Positions 23,856-33,205 are shown, counted from the stretch's first letter. The stretch: DNA of 64,000 bases from Symbiodinium natans (GCA_905221605.1 CAJNDS010001713.1:696401-760400), one strand, 5' to 3'. The notes: generated from the letters alone by a model not told the origin. Numbers and translations are program-made.

Positions 23856-24164
23856 ACCTTGGGCTTTTATGGCTAATATCCCCTCTAAGAAGAATTTTTT
23901 GTAGAGTGGGGTATATGACCCCCCAATTTTAGGCTTACCCGTCGGAGGAAATGTAGTCGTATACTTGGAGGTTCACCAATTATAACTGTGCTTATAACCC
24001 ACGTACAAACCCCTCAAGTGCCCTAACATGATTAATAACTGACATGGTCAGAAGTACAGTTCTAAGTACAGTTATACTTGGTTCATAAGTACCATGAAAC
24101 TCCAAGTAGGGTATATGACCCCCTTCCCATGTTTCAGGGTTCCTTTGGTCCCATAAGCAGGAGT

Positions 24165-24360
24165 CCGAAACCCTAAACCCCAAACCCCAAACCCTAAACC
24201 CTAAACCCCAAACCCCAAACCCCAAACCCTAAACCCTAAACCCTAAACCCTAAAGCCCTAAGCCCTAAACCCTAAACCCCTAAACCCTAAACCCCAAACC
24301 CTAAACCCCTAAACCCTAAACCCTAAACCCCTAACCCTAAACCCCTAAACCCTAAACCCT
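24165..24360 (-). repeat. Degenerate CCCTAAA/CCCCAAA array
   Basis: About 28 units with frequent CCCCAAA and CCCCTAAA variants. It immediately precedes an exon-like segment at 24377. Confidence 0.95.
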
Positions 24361-24376
24361 GAACACTACAAGGCAG

Positions 24377-24440
24377 GAGTCGGCCTTCGTGGCCGCGGTG
24401 TCCGCGCTTGACTTGTTCGAGGGCATGGGCTCCGGGCCAT
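24377..24440 (+). CDS. Candidate exon upstream of the SHTW/FELAAY gene
   Basis: After AGGCAG the frame reads ESAFVAAVSALDLFEGMGSG. A CCCTAAA array lies upstream and a TTTAGGG tract (24556) downstream. The gene assignment is inferred from position only. Confidence 0.35.
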
Positions 24441-25273
24441 CGGATGGAACGGAGAGCCAGAGACTTGGTAGCCCCAGTGGTACCCTTTGCCTTTCTTTTT
24501 GTCTTTTGTGTGTGTGTGTGTTTTATTTTTTTTTTTGGGGGGGGGGGGGGGGTTTTTAGGGTTTAGGGTTTTCGGGTTTTCGGTTTAAGGGTTTCAAGTT
24601 TCAAGGGTTCAGGGGGGGGGGGGGGGGGGGTGGGGAGGCGTTCTGGGTTCCCTTGTAAAGTAGCCAACCAAAAACAGGGTACCCTTCCTGTAAAATGGTT
24701 AAGTACTGGCTGCCAAGGAGATATGAGTCCTTGTTCAGCATGACCAAGACGGACAGGTTCGAGTCAAAGCGATACTCCACTGTGGATGAAGAGGTAGTGA
24801 CTTGGTAGCCCAGTGGTACCCTTTTCCTTGTTTTGGTGCAAGGTTCCCTTACAAAGTAACTAAACAACCCCCGCAAAAAAGGGTGCCCCTTATATAAGTT
24901 TATCATAATACTAATAGCAATAATATTAATAACAATAAGAATAATAATAGTAATAATAATACGAGTACTGTGGTTCTACTTGTCTACCAAGGTGAGGGGC
25001 ATCTCTTTGCGCAAGTCCTTGTCGGGATTGGGCCGGGTCTGGCGCTATAAGCCTGCCACCTGGGAGCCAGAGCATCGTGCTGCCTTGCACAATCTTTCAT
25101 GGAATTTTCGGCCCAAGTGGGATAGGTTTTCTCTATGTTTCCCTTTATGGGTTTTCTAAAGAGGATCCTAATTTAGGCTCTCTCTCTATATTTATATATA
25201 TATATGCCCCCCGTTGATATGGGGCTTTAAGAGGATCATGTTTAGGAATAATCTTTACCCGTGTTTTTCAGAG

Positions 25274-25336
25274 GGTTATGACTCGGGGCCAACCGAGGAA
25301 TGTGGATCACTTGGACGTCTTCCTCTCGCACACGTG
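25274..25336 (+). CDS. Multi-membrane SHTW/FELAAY protein, exon with DVFLSHTW
   Basis: This 63-nt exon reads VMTRGQPRNVDHLDVFLSHT and ends inside the Trp codon (TG|G). The D-V-F-L-S-H-T-W string resembles the strand-A motif of TIR-like domains. The GC donor at 25337 and acceptor GGAG|G at 25512 join it to TPGWHKILAL in frame. The intron consists almost entirely of one inverted-repeat element. From memory, dinoflagellates have a large family with an SHTW motif, membrane helices and a W-C-x-FELAA motif. The function is unknown to me. Confidence 0.65.
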
Positions 25337-25346
25337 GCTTACTGCT

Positions 25347-25500
25347 GGTTAGCAGGGAATGGGGGAATGAGGTGCCCCATAGAATCCCTTAACGGGTTCA
25401 GGGTTTAGGGTTTAGGGTGTGCAAAACAACTAAATAAATAAAGATATACATACATACATATATATCTATAGGGCCCTAATTCCCTCATTCCCTGCGAACC
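25347..25500. mobile_element. MITE-like element filling an intron, family 5
   Basis: The left end GGTTAGCAGGGAATGGGGGA pairs with the right end TTCCCTCATTCCCTGCGAACC. The interior holds a short TTTAGGG array and a TACA microsatellite. It occupies 154 of the 176 nt of the intron between the SHTW exon and the next exon. A more intact hairpin of the same family is at 49926-50019. Confidence 0.7.
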
Positions 25501-25512
25501 ATCAAGGTGGAG

Positions 25513-25573
25513 GACCCCCGGTTGGCACAAGATCCTGGCTCTCTCCTTCCAGTGTGGCTTGGCTTTCTTCTGG
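25513..25573 (+). CDS. Multi-membrane SHTW/FELAAY protein, next exon
   Basis: It reads (W)TPGWHKILALSFQCGLAFF and continues WLAL. The Lys-Ile-Leu-Ala-Leu start and hydrophobic run fit a TIR-like domain leading into a membrane helix. The exact donor is uncertain (GC at about 25574 or GA later) because a near-copy of the exon end lies beyond a TTTAGGG array at 25692. Confidence 0.55.
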
Positions 25574-25723
25574 CTGGCGCTTAGGACTTTAGCCCATAAG
25601 CCCTTTAGCCCTCCAGGGTTTAGGGTTTAGGGTTTAGGGTTTAGGGTTTAGGGTTTAGGGTTTAGGGTTTAGGGTTTAGGGTTTAGGGTTTGGGGTTCTT
25701 CTGGCCGGCGCTTTGGACTGTAA
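25566..25723. repeat. TTTAGGG array flanked by an imperfect 31-bp duplication of exon end
   Basis: The exon end TTCTTCTGGCTGGCGCTT plus following bases near 25566-25597 recurs near 25692-25723 with about four differences. An 11-unit TTTAGGG array lies between the two. Confidence 0.7.
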
Positions 25724-26173
25724 GCCTCTTGGGTGGTTGAAGAAACTGCAATAAGGAGCCCAACAGTTAACCTTTTCGGGGGGGTTCAGAAGTCAGCCAA
25801 GGTGGCTGCTGGAACACTCTTGCCCTCTGGTGCGCGGCCGAAATCATGGCCATCGTTCTGTGCTTAGCGGACGTGCTGCCGATGCCTTTGGTGTACGAGG
25901 CAAACGTCATGGGCTTCACCCAAGAGCCTAGCTTTGACTGGTGCTGGACAAGGGTTTCTCAGGGGCTCACGGCTTTGGAAGTTGGGAAGGAACCGGTGAA
26001 AAAGTCGCGAAGAAAACCTAAGCTCAAGGAACCTTCCGAACAGCTGAGAAACAGCCAAGTTCTCAAGGAGCCCTCCAATCCTTCCGACCCTAAACCCCAA
26101 ACCCCAAACCCCAAACCCCAAACCCCAAACCCCAAACCCCAAACCCTAAACCCTAAACCCTACAACGGCTCAG

Positions 26174-26311
26174 GACTGTCCCATGGGCCTCTGGGTGTTT
26201 GCCTTTGGCGCATTCGCCCTCTTCCTGGGCCTGCTCCTCACGCCCTACTGGCCGGACCGATGCACTCCGCCCGACGTGGGCTTCATCGACGTCGCCAGCA
26301 TCGATCAGCAG
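26174..26311 (+). CDS. Multi-membrane SHTW/FELAAY protein, membrane exon
   Basis: This exon of 138 nt (46 codons), phase 0, starts after GGCTCAG. It reads DCPMGLWVFAFGAFALFLGL, a membrane helix, then LLTPYWPDRCTPPD and VGFIDVASIDQQ. It ends CAG with a GA donor (26312). The following TTTAGGG array begins 8 nt later. Joined to the next exon it gives IDQQDRRLMERGIYGIAG, in line with what I recall of this family. Confidence 0.65.
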
Positions 26312-27327
26312 GAGACCAGGGGTTTAGGGTTTAGAGTTTAGGGTGTAGGGTGTAGGGTTTAGGGTTTAGGGTTTAGGGTGGGCATGAGTTAAGGAAGCAG
26401 AGCAGGGGGGCGCACTGAAGCAATGCTGCCCTCGGCTTGAGGTATTTGAAGGCAATTGAAAGGACTTGTTTCGGACCCTAAACTGACCAGCCCTCATTGG
26501 TCTAGAGGGAACCGGACATCCGAAGGCCAGCGAACCACAGTCTCGTTTTAGGTGTCGTTGAGTCCACGCGATTATCCAAAGCCCTTGTTTTTTCGGTCCT
26601 TTCCTGCCATGGCCTAAACTACAGGCACAAAAGCCCCAGGAACAAGATCCAAAACGGCCCAGAAGCACTGTTGACGAAAGGGGTCCCCAGGCTCCGCAAA
26701 GGCTGCTTCAGTTTGGTCCCCAAGGCTAGGGTTTAGGGTTTAGGGTTTAGAGTTTAGGGTTTAGGGTTTGTGGCTTTAGGGTTGTGGTTTTAGGGTTTAG
26801 GCTTCCCAAACCATCATAAAACCTCATCTGAAAACCCTATACCCTAAACCCTAGACCCTAGACCCTAGACCCTAGACCCTAAACCCTAAACCCTAAACCC
26901 TAAACCTTAAGACACCTGTTGGTCAGCTCGAGCTCCACCTTGCGCTTCTCAGTGGGCACCCTAAGCCCTCACAACCTTACTTGGAGGTTCAGGGTACTTA
27001 TAACCCCAATTATAGCTGTTTAGGGTTTAGGGTTTAGGGTTTAGGGTTTAGGGTTTAGGGTTTAGGGTACTTATAAGCCCCCTAAGTCCTCTAAGTAGGT
27101 TATAAGTAGACTTATAATAAGGGTTATAAGTACCCATGAACCTCCAAGTATGGTCCACCCGTAAAGCCTCCACGAAACCATGACTAGGACGCAGAGTAGG
27201 CCCTTTTGTTTCCTTGTTTTTGGGTTGGGGATCCCTTAGAACACCCCCTTAAAAACCCCCCTAACCCTAAACCCTAAACCCTAAACCCTAAACCCTCTTT
27301 CCTAGGTTACTCCTGGGTCTAGTTGAG

Positions 27328-27367
27328 GACCGCCGGCTGATGGAGCGCGGCATATACGGCATCGCAG
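27328..27367 (+). CDS. Multi-membrane SHTW/FELAAY protein, exon 5' of telomeric-array intron
   Basis: This 40-nt exon reads DRRLMERGIYGIA and ends after CGCAG. The same 15 bases TACGGCATCGCAGGA occur here (27355-27369) and again at 27418-27432, with a telomeric array between them. The first copy gives a GA donor and the second an AG acceptor. Confidence 0.65.
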
Positions 27368-27430
27368 GAAGCCACTGGCTGTGCTTGTAAATCGGGTTTA
27401 GGGTTTAGGGTTTAGGGTACGGCATCGCAG
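27368..27430 (+). repeat. 63-nt intron made of a TTTAGGG array and 15-bp duplication
   Basis: The interval holds 22 bp of filler, three TTTAGGG units and the second copy of TACGGCATCGCAG. Splicing GA (27368) to AG (27430) deletes exactly one duplication copy plus the insert. It restores the codons Y-G-I-A-G-F-L-R. Left unspliced, the frame runs into TAA. Confidence 0.75.
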
Positions 27431-27482
27431 GATTCTTGCGCGTGTCTTCGGAGCTGCGCGTCCTCTGGAGCTCGCCATACTT
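27431..27482 (+). CDS. Multi-membrane SHTW/FELAAY protein, exon 3' of telomeric-array intron
   Basis: This 52-nt exon reads (G)FLRVSSELRVLWSSPYL and splits the Leu codon at TT|G. A GC donor at 27483 joins to the exon at 28285, giving PYLSRLWCIFELAAY with no frame break. Confidence 0.7.
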
Positions 27483-28284
27483 GCCATGGCCTTACATTTT
27501 TCAGACCCATGTTTGGGATTCTATTTCCCTACAGTTTTTTCAGCAACTGCCCTTCAGGAGTAGGTATGACCCATGAAACTGTGGGTAAAGAGGGTCCCAG
27601 GTAAGCAAAAAGATCCGATTGCCAGCCTCCAGGCTTTCCAGGAAGGAGCTATCTCATCTACATGCGAGCATGGGGGTTTAGGGTTTAGGGTTTAGGGTTT
27701 AGGGTTTAGGGTTTAGGGTTTAGGGTTTGCTGCTGTGTCGGGGCTGATTTTTCGGGGTATCGTAAGTACTCAGTGGGGATTAAGTAGGTGTCGTGCCTGA
27801 ACGTCAATCAGTGTTCTTGGCGGAAAAAATCGATCTTTGTGTGGTAATGAAAACACAAGCGGACAAAAATAGAAGGATCTTTATGCGGGTGCCAAAAACC
27901 CAGGGAATGCTGAAGCCAAGTCGCAAAACCCAAGTAAGGATCCGAACAAAAAATCATCCAGAATCCAGGGTTCCGCAACTGGCTTCCGCGGCTCTGGTGC
28001 GCTTAGAGCCGACGGTTCTGTAAAGCTAGACTCTCTAGACTGCTGCTCCCTCTCCTGCGGCGGTAACAAAGCAATGAAAGCACCCATTCCAGCTGATTGG
28101 TAACGTTGCGGGCAAGTGTGCCGGCAGAGAGCGTCCTGGATACCGGCAAGACCTTTTAAGTGGAGATGTCCTTACCTGTCCAAAGTCTGCCCTAAGTTTT
28201 GGGTGTCCCATTGCGTGACGATTGTGGCCATATATCAGGGGCATGTTGCATCCTAGTTTTGTTGCACGCCGATAAATTTTGTAG

Positions 28285-28327
28285 GTCTCGCCTCTGGTGC
28301 ATCTTCGAGCTTGCGGCATACAAGAAG
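28285..28327 (+). CDS. Multi-membrane SHTW/FELAAY protein, exon with SRLWCIFELAAY
   Basis: This 43-nt exon starts after TTGTAG and reads SRLWCIFELAAYKK. The W-C-I-F-E-L motif is the most diagnostic part of the family and resembles the conserved WC..EL motif of TIR-like folds (inference). A GC donor at 28328 leads to the exon at 28613. Confidence 0.7.
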
Positions 28328-28612
28328 GCAGGAGCATGTCGAAACCTTAACTTTCAGCAACACATCATCGTGTGTCAATGCGTTTTAGGGTTGCTGTGAG
28401 GATGGTCCGTCGACACAGTCTAGTTCCTTCTCAAGTAAGCCAACCTGGAGTTTAGACACCACTCCATCGGCTATTGGTTCCGCAGCCAGTGCTTTACATT
28501 ACCAGCATGATGATGGATGTTGCTTGTGTATCAACCCTAAATCCTATACCTTATAAACCCTAAACCCTAAACCCTTGCAAGTACGGAAAAATGGTTCTCG
28601 TTGTCTGCGCAG

Positions 28613-28668
28613 GTCAACCCTAGTGGCATCATCAGCTTTCGACCTCTCTTTGTCGAGACTTGGCTCAC
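28613..28668 (+). CDS. Multi-membrane SHTW/FELAAY protein, exon with VNPSGIISF
   Basis: A phase-0 exon after TGCGCAG reads VNPSGIISFRPLFVETW. Joined to the previous exon it gives AAYKKVNPSGIISFRPLFVE. The donor may be GC at 28667 or a later GT. A CCCTAAA tract lies about 40 nt upstream of the acceptor. Confidence 0.6.
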
Positions 28669-28700
28669 CTACTTGTGGTCCCGACTCCCACGAATCTAAT

Positions 28701-28769
28701 GGTAGTTGTATAGTCCTTCATATAAGGGGTCGCTTTTAGGGGCCCGTATGAAGGGACCATGTAACTACC
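28701..28769. mobile_element. Inverted-repeat (MITE-like) element, GGTAGTTG family
   Basis: The left end GGTAGTTGTATAGTCC and right end GGGACCATGTAACTACC are inverted. It is a 69-bp relative of the element at 7853-7931, lying just downstream of an exon. Confidence 0.6.
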
Positions 28770-29650
28770 CAAGAACGCATCAGCATGGTCGGGTTTAAGG
28801 TTTCAGGTTCCTGGAAGCACGCGCATGCTTGCTTGGGATGTTGCTTGTTTTTTTTGTTGTTTTTTTGTTTTTTCCGGGGTTTCAGAGGTTCCTTTGGCAA
28901 TGTTTGTGACGGGTTTTTTAGGGCCAGCGACCCACCTACAACCTGGTTTTGAGCCGCATGTAGTTCACCGCTGCCGACAATGGTCTGTCTGACAATGAGA
29001 GGTGCGTGCACGATACTACACAACACTGTGCCACATTGTACTGCGCCATATTGCGCTACGATTACCCTTCATAATTATTCTGTACCATGCCGTGTTTTGC
29101 TGTATACTACGCGGTGCCTTTGGCTGTGTTACCGCTTTCGCTGAAAACCGTCTATACTGCGCGAGCTTGTTACATCTCGGTACTTTGCAGCCTTTGCAAT
29201 GCTACACTTTTTCTCCCCTTCTGTGCTAGTGCCGATACTATACTGTGCTGTACCTGTGTACCGTACTGATACTTTAATAAACCATACTGTGCCATACTCA
29301 GCACACGATATCACAGTCTTTATCCCAGAATCCAGGAGAGGATCCTCTTGGGGCTGCTGATGGCCGCGTTGACTTCTGGATTCTGCTTGATTCTGGTGAG
29401 GCTGAGCGTTGCAAGCCTTAGGCTTCAGCTGGATGTCTGGGGTATTTCTGAGGCTTTGGTCCTAGCCCTAAACCCTTAAAGTTTTGGGATCTTCCCCCTT
29501 ATGCTAAGGATGATACTTGTAGTACCCCCCCCCTATTAGAATCCCTGTTAAGGAGCTGTTAGGATAAGGGGGAACATCCCTAAACCCTTCACCCGAAACC
29601 CTAAACCCTAAACCCTAAACCCTTCAACTTTGGGAGGTCGGGCACTGGAG

Positions 29651-29730
29651 GGAGTGTCATGATCTACCTGAACTACGGGGTCTTCGTCCTCCCGTACTTG
29701 CTTGTGGCGGCCCTGCTGCGGAGCCCCGGT
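29651..29730 (+). CDS. Multi-membrane SHTW/FELAAY protein, membrane exon
   Basis: The phase-1 frame after ACTGGAG reads SVMIYLNYGVFVLPYLLVAA and LLR, a membrane helix. CCCTAAA units lie just upstream and a TTTAGGG array starts at about 29735. The exact donor is unresolved. Confidence 0.55.
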
Positions 29731-29825
29731 CCGGGGTTTAGGGTTGAGGGTTTAGGGTTTAGGTTGAGGGTTGAGGGTTGAGGGTTTAGGGTTTAGGGTT
29801 TAGGGTTTAGGGTTTAGGATGGAGG

Positions 29826-29857
<32 letters not shown>

Positions 29858-30161
29858 GTGGAGAATTCACCTTTTGGGAATTTAGGGGTTTAGGGGTTTA
29901 GGGTTTAGTGTAGGGTGTAGGAGGAGGGACGAGGGGTTTAACTCAAGCCCGAAACCCTCGAAACCCTAGCCCTGTGAACCCTTAAACCTTATAAGGACCG
30001 ACCTTTTAAGATGTTACGAGCGTAAGGGTGTAGGATCGGCATTCTGACCTGCTCTTCCTATATATATATATATATAGAGTCCCTAGATACCTAAGTAGCC
30101 CCTTAAACAACCCCTAAAATACCCCTTATGAGGGTCCCTCCTTTAGTCCCTTGATGCTCAG

Positions 30162-30209
30162 GAGGAACTACCAAGAGAAGCACGAGCTGCTGCTGGGTGG
30201 AATTGCCCG
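30162..30209 (+). CDS. Multi-membrane SHTW/FELAAY protein, short helical exon
   Basis: This 48-nt exon after GCTCAG reads RNYQEKHELLLGGIAR and ends with a GT donor inside an Arg codon. The amphipathic helical pattern fits the cytosolic linker that follows the FELAAY domain in this family (from memory). Confidence 0.5.
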
Positions 30210-31823
30210 GTCGGCCCTCGCTCCCCCAGCCTAAACATGTCTAAACCGTAAACCCTAAAACCCGTCTACACATGCGAAAACTTTCTCAACCCTAGACCCA
30301 AGATTGTGTGTGCTCTGATGGAATTTGGTAGAGTAGATACGATGTAGAAGCATCCTATTTTCCCTCACAAACGCCAAGGAGTTTGAGCCGAAACCAGACC
30401 CTTGCAAAGAGCCCAGGCGACAGGAGCTCGAACATTTCGACTTGAATCAAGTCCAATGCTCGCAGGACTTTGACAGAGACACTGCTGCAATTGGTGAAGG
30501 GGGGAGGGGACGCTGAAGGCGTTGAGTCGCAGGCTTTCGTGACAGCCGAGGGTTTGGGGGGGCTTTGTGGGCTTGAGGGTTTTGGGTGTAGGGTTCCGTT
30601 CAGGAGCGTGCGTTGGGTTAATGTTAACCTCAGATTTATAAACCCCCCCTCAATTAAGGAATCCCGGCCCGGTGACCGATTTTTTTTCTATGGGCCCTTT
30701 TGGGTAGGTCAGGGCTTGGGGGCGGCTCGGGACATCCCGACCCCCCCCCCTCAATAGAGGGTCGGAGCGAAAACAAAAAAACAATTGAGATGGGGGGGGG
30801 GGGTGGTTATTAATTCGAGGTCAACATGAATATCGGTAGTGTTGGTCACGGGTGCTGCTTTGGGATGTGGGGCTTAGGGTTGAAGACGTGTTTAGCCTTG
30901 TGCCTCATGCCGCTGAGCATTTAGGGTTTAGGGCAGGCAAGCTACCACTGGAGCCCTGAAGCAAAAGGGCTGGGGGTCTGGGCTTCCGCGTGCGGCTACG
31001 AAGCCCCTCAAGTTTTATGGTTTGACGCAGTAAACACCAGGCACCATCCAGTCGCGGGTTGTCTCCGACTCTGTTCTGAATTGTCTTTAGCATTGTATAT
31101 CGTTCCTCAGGTTATTGATTGTCCACTTGTGTTTCTGAACCTTTCAGTAGCCCAAAACGTGTCTTGCTTTTGGGCCTGCCGCCCACCCAGCTAACCACTT
31201 TCCCACTTTGCAAATTGTGCTTGTCTTTTTCTGAACCTGCAGCGCAGCTGCTGTCAACTGCCGCAGAAATGCCCTACAAGGGAAGGCCCCAGACAGCATA
31301 CGAGTGGCCGACCCAGGAAACTATACGGCCGATGTGTCTTCATGATTAGTGCGGGAAGCTGGTCTTGGAACTGCGCGGAACCGCCGGATGCTGGAAGAAC
31401 AAAGGCAGGTGAAGTCAGCAAACAGGCATAATGCCTAAGCCCCCGAATGTTCAGACTGGCTTCACTCGGAAAGTTTCAGAAAAACCTTCCGGATCACCCC
31501 CACGGCCCCTCACTCTTTAAAGTTTAAAGTCCATCTTCTCTCCTCTCGCCACTTATGCCGACGATGTTGGGAATGCCACTTTGACAACACACTACACCGT
31601 GCCTACTCTGTTTTTCAACGAGGTGTATGTCAAGTGTGACCTTTGAAAGTTGAGCAATTGGCGGTGTGGAACATGCGACTGCATCCATGGAGCCCTGAAC
31701 CCTAAACCCCAAATCCTTCTTAAACCCTAAACTGTTGGAAAACCCTTGTTGCCCCACAAACACCGAGGGTTTTTCTGTGTAGGGCTTTAGGCCCAGCGGT
31801 TTTGAGGGCTCCGCTGCAGCGAG

Positions 31824-31884
31824 GAAAGTTCATCCATGCGGCGATCGAGAAGTGGTATGGGAGCAAGGAGAAGCTGCTGTTTCG
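31824..31884 (+). CDS. Multi-membrane SHTW/FELAAY protein, exon with KFIHAAIEKWYGSKE
   Basis: This 61-nt exon after GCGAG reads KFIHAAIEKWYGSKEKLLF in phase 1 and ends with a GT donor at 31885. Between 30209 and here at least one exon must lie. A fragment AAAVNCRRNALQG near 31243-31281 is a weak candidate. Confidence 0.6.
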
Positions 31885-31986
31885 GTAGCACGTGTCACTC
31901 TGCGAAAGGGGGGGGACCGTCCTTGCTGTCTGCAGTCTGGGATCCACAGAACATGACCCTAAACCCTAAACCCTAAAGCTGGCCAG

Positions 31987-32066
31987 GAGGCCTTCACCGA
32001 GCACGTGCGGCGGGACCTGCGGCACGAGCTGGAACCCAGCCTGGCCATCAGCCGCTTTCCACTTCC
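31987..32066 (+). CDS. Multi-membrane SHTW/FELAAY protein, exon upstream of GTAC element
   Basis: After GGCCAG the frame reads EAFTEHVRRDLRHELEPSLA, then ISRFPLP, ending in the middle of the Pro codon. The next base group GTAC is duplicated around an inverted-repeat element. Splicing the element continues the frame to YLLLWFATLLS. The phase of the link to the exon at 31884 does not fit directly, so a small exon may be missing or a border misplaced. Confidence 0.6.
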
Positions 32067-32218
32067 GTACCTTGGTAGCCCAGTGGTACCCCTTGGGTTT
32101 AGGGTTTAGGGTTTAGGGTTTAGGGTTTAGGGTTTAGGGTTTAGGGTTTAGGGTTTTCCCTTGTTTTGGCCCCATCAAAAGGGTGCCCTTCTTAGAACAT
32201 GGTTACTGGGCTACCAAG
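32067..32218 (+). mobile_element. Introner-like element, family 2 (CTTGGTAGCCCAGT), GT-AG intron
   Basis: The element at 32071-32218 has perfect inverted ends CTTGGTAGCCCAGT and ACTGGGCTACCAAG. It is flanked by exact GTAC duplications (32067-32070, 32219-32222). The first GTAC gives a GT donor and the element ends in AG, so splicing removes one duplication plus the element and restores PLPYLLLW. A clean TTTAGGG array (32094-32153) sits inside it. Partial relatives are near 23228, 24640 and 24788. Confidence 0.85.
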
Positions 32219-32342
32219 GTACCTTCTCTTGTGGTTCGCGACTTTGTTGAGCACCAGCTTCGAATTCTTCTTGGCCCTCTGGAAAGGTGGAGCACCAGTC
32301 GCATGCTTAGTGTCCTTCGCCGCCGGAATCCTTGTGGGAATC
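32219..32342 (+). CDS. Multi-membrane SHTW/FELAAY protein, double-membrane exon
   Basis: 124 nt: completes Pro, then YLLLWFATLLSTSFEFFLAL and, after WKGGAPV, the helix ACLVSFAAGILVGI. Both borders are element insertion sites: GTAC element upstream, GACA element downstream. The frame runs from 31987 through three pieces to 32585 without a stop once the two elements are removed. Confidence 0.7.
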
Positions 32343-32475
32343 GACACTTAGTAGCTGACTAGGCAACCTTTAGCCTGGTTTATATAATCCTACGATAATT
32401 CAAAAGGTTAACCTTTTTTGTGCTAGGGTATCCTAAACCCTAAACTCTAAGCCCTCAACCCTAAACCCCTATAAG
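32343..32475 (+). mobile_element. Introner-like element, family 3 with embedded telomeric sequence, GA-AG intron
   Basis: The element at 32347-32475 starts CTTAGTAGCTGACTAGG and ends CCCTATAAG. It is flanked by exact GACA duplications (32343-32346 and 32476-32479). The right half carries degenerate CCCTAAA units. GA donor plus terminal AG removes 133 nt and joins GILVGI to DIFVAASCVV in frame. Confidence 0.8.
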
Positions 32476-32586
32476 GACATCTTCGTGGCCGCTTCCTGCG
32501 TTGTGCTGATGACGCGCCTGTGTGATCGCCTTGCCTTTCGCCGCTTCGGCCCCTTCGACCATCTCCAGTCTCTCCTGATCCTTGGT
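32476..32586 (+). CDS. Multi-membrane SHTW/FELAAY protein, downstream membrane exon
   Basis: It reads DIFVAASCVVLMTRLCDRLA, then FRRFGPFDHLQSLLIL. A TTTAGGG array begins directly after it (CTTG|GTTTAGGG), so the donor GT may be supplied by the telomeric repeat itself. Linking to the next candidate exon at 33142 needs a different phase, so the 3' border is tentative. Confidence 0.6.
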
Positions 32587-32957
32587 TTAGGGTTTAGGGT
32601 GTAGGGTTTAGGGTTTAGGGTTTCGGGTCCAGGTTGTGTTTTTGTTGGGAGCGCTTGTTGGGAGCGCTTTGCGTGTTAACTGATGTGCGTCGTTGTGTTC
32701 ATGCTTCTTGTTGCTGCATTTGTTATTTTCTGTTTTTTCCCTCGGGTCACTTTCTCAGAGCCACCAAGGATTTGCGCGATTATCGTCACTCTGTTTAGTG
32801 TTTCAAACTCCCTCGCCATTATGGCTTATAGCCACAGCCTGGAGAATAGTCTCCTCTTTGTGCCTCCGGCAAGCTTATGGGCGCTTCAGCGGGGTTCTAT
32901 GGTTCTGTGGTTCTTCCACTTCTTGGGTTAATAGGGCTTCCGTTTAGAGAAGATCAA

Positions 32958-33070
32958 TTGGGATGTTCCCCCTTATGCTAACAGTCCCGAATTCCCAATA
33001 GGGATTAGAACAGGGGGTACTAGACTTCCTACAACGGACTGTTGTGTTGGTATAAGGGGGCACATCCCAA
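32958..33070. mobile_element. Inverted-repeat element, GGGATGTTCCCCCTTAT family
   Basis: The ends TTGGGATGTTCCCCCTTATG and TATAAGGGGGCACATCCCAA are inverted. Relatives are at about 29492-29580 and 62259-62482, the latter with another element nested inside, and partial ones near 9397 and 63238. Confidence 0.7.
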
Positions 33071-33141
33071 AAGACCAACATGGGGGGGGTTGCTGCCTTT
33101 TGCTTTTGTTTTCTAAGGGTGGGGCTCTTGCGAGAAGCCAG

Positions 33142-33192
33142 GTGACGGTCGCTTTCGTGGTGTCCGTCTTCGTTTGGTGGCTTGACAGGGCC
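33142..33192 (+). CDS. Candidate membrane-type exon
   Basis: After AGCCAG the frame reads VTVAFVVSVFVWWLDRAR, a membrane helix, ending at a GTGAGC donor. It may continue the multi-membrane gene, but the phase relation is unresolved. Confidence 0.4.
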
Positions 33193-33205
33193 AGGTGAGC
33201 CCCTC

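Noticed and set aside
28736-29026. Antisense 96-residue frame
   Set aside because: It overlaps an inverted-repeat element and poly-T tracts and has no recognisable feature.
32683-32947. Two overlapping hydrophobic frames of 82-84 residues
   Set aside because: T-rich sequence gives hydrophobic residues in two frames at once; there are no consistent splice borders with neighbours.
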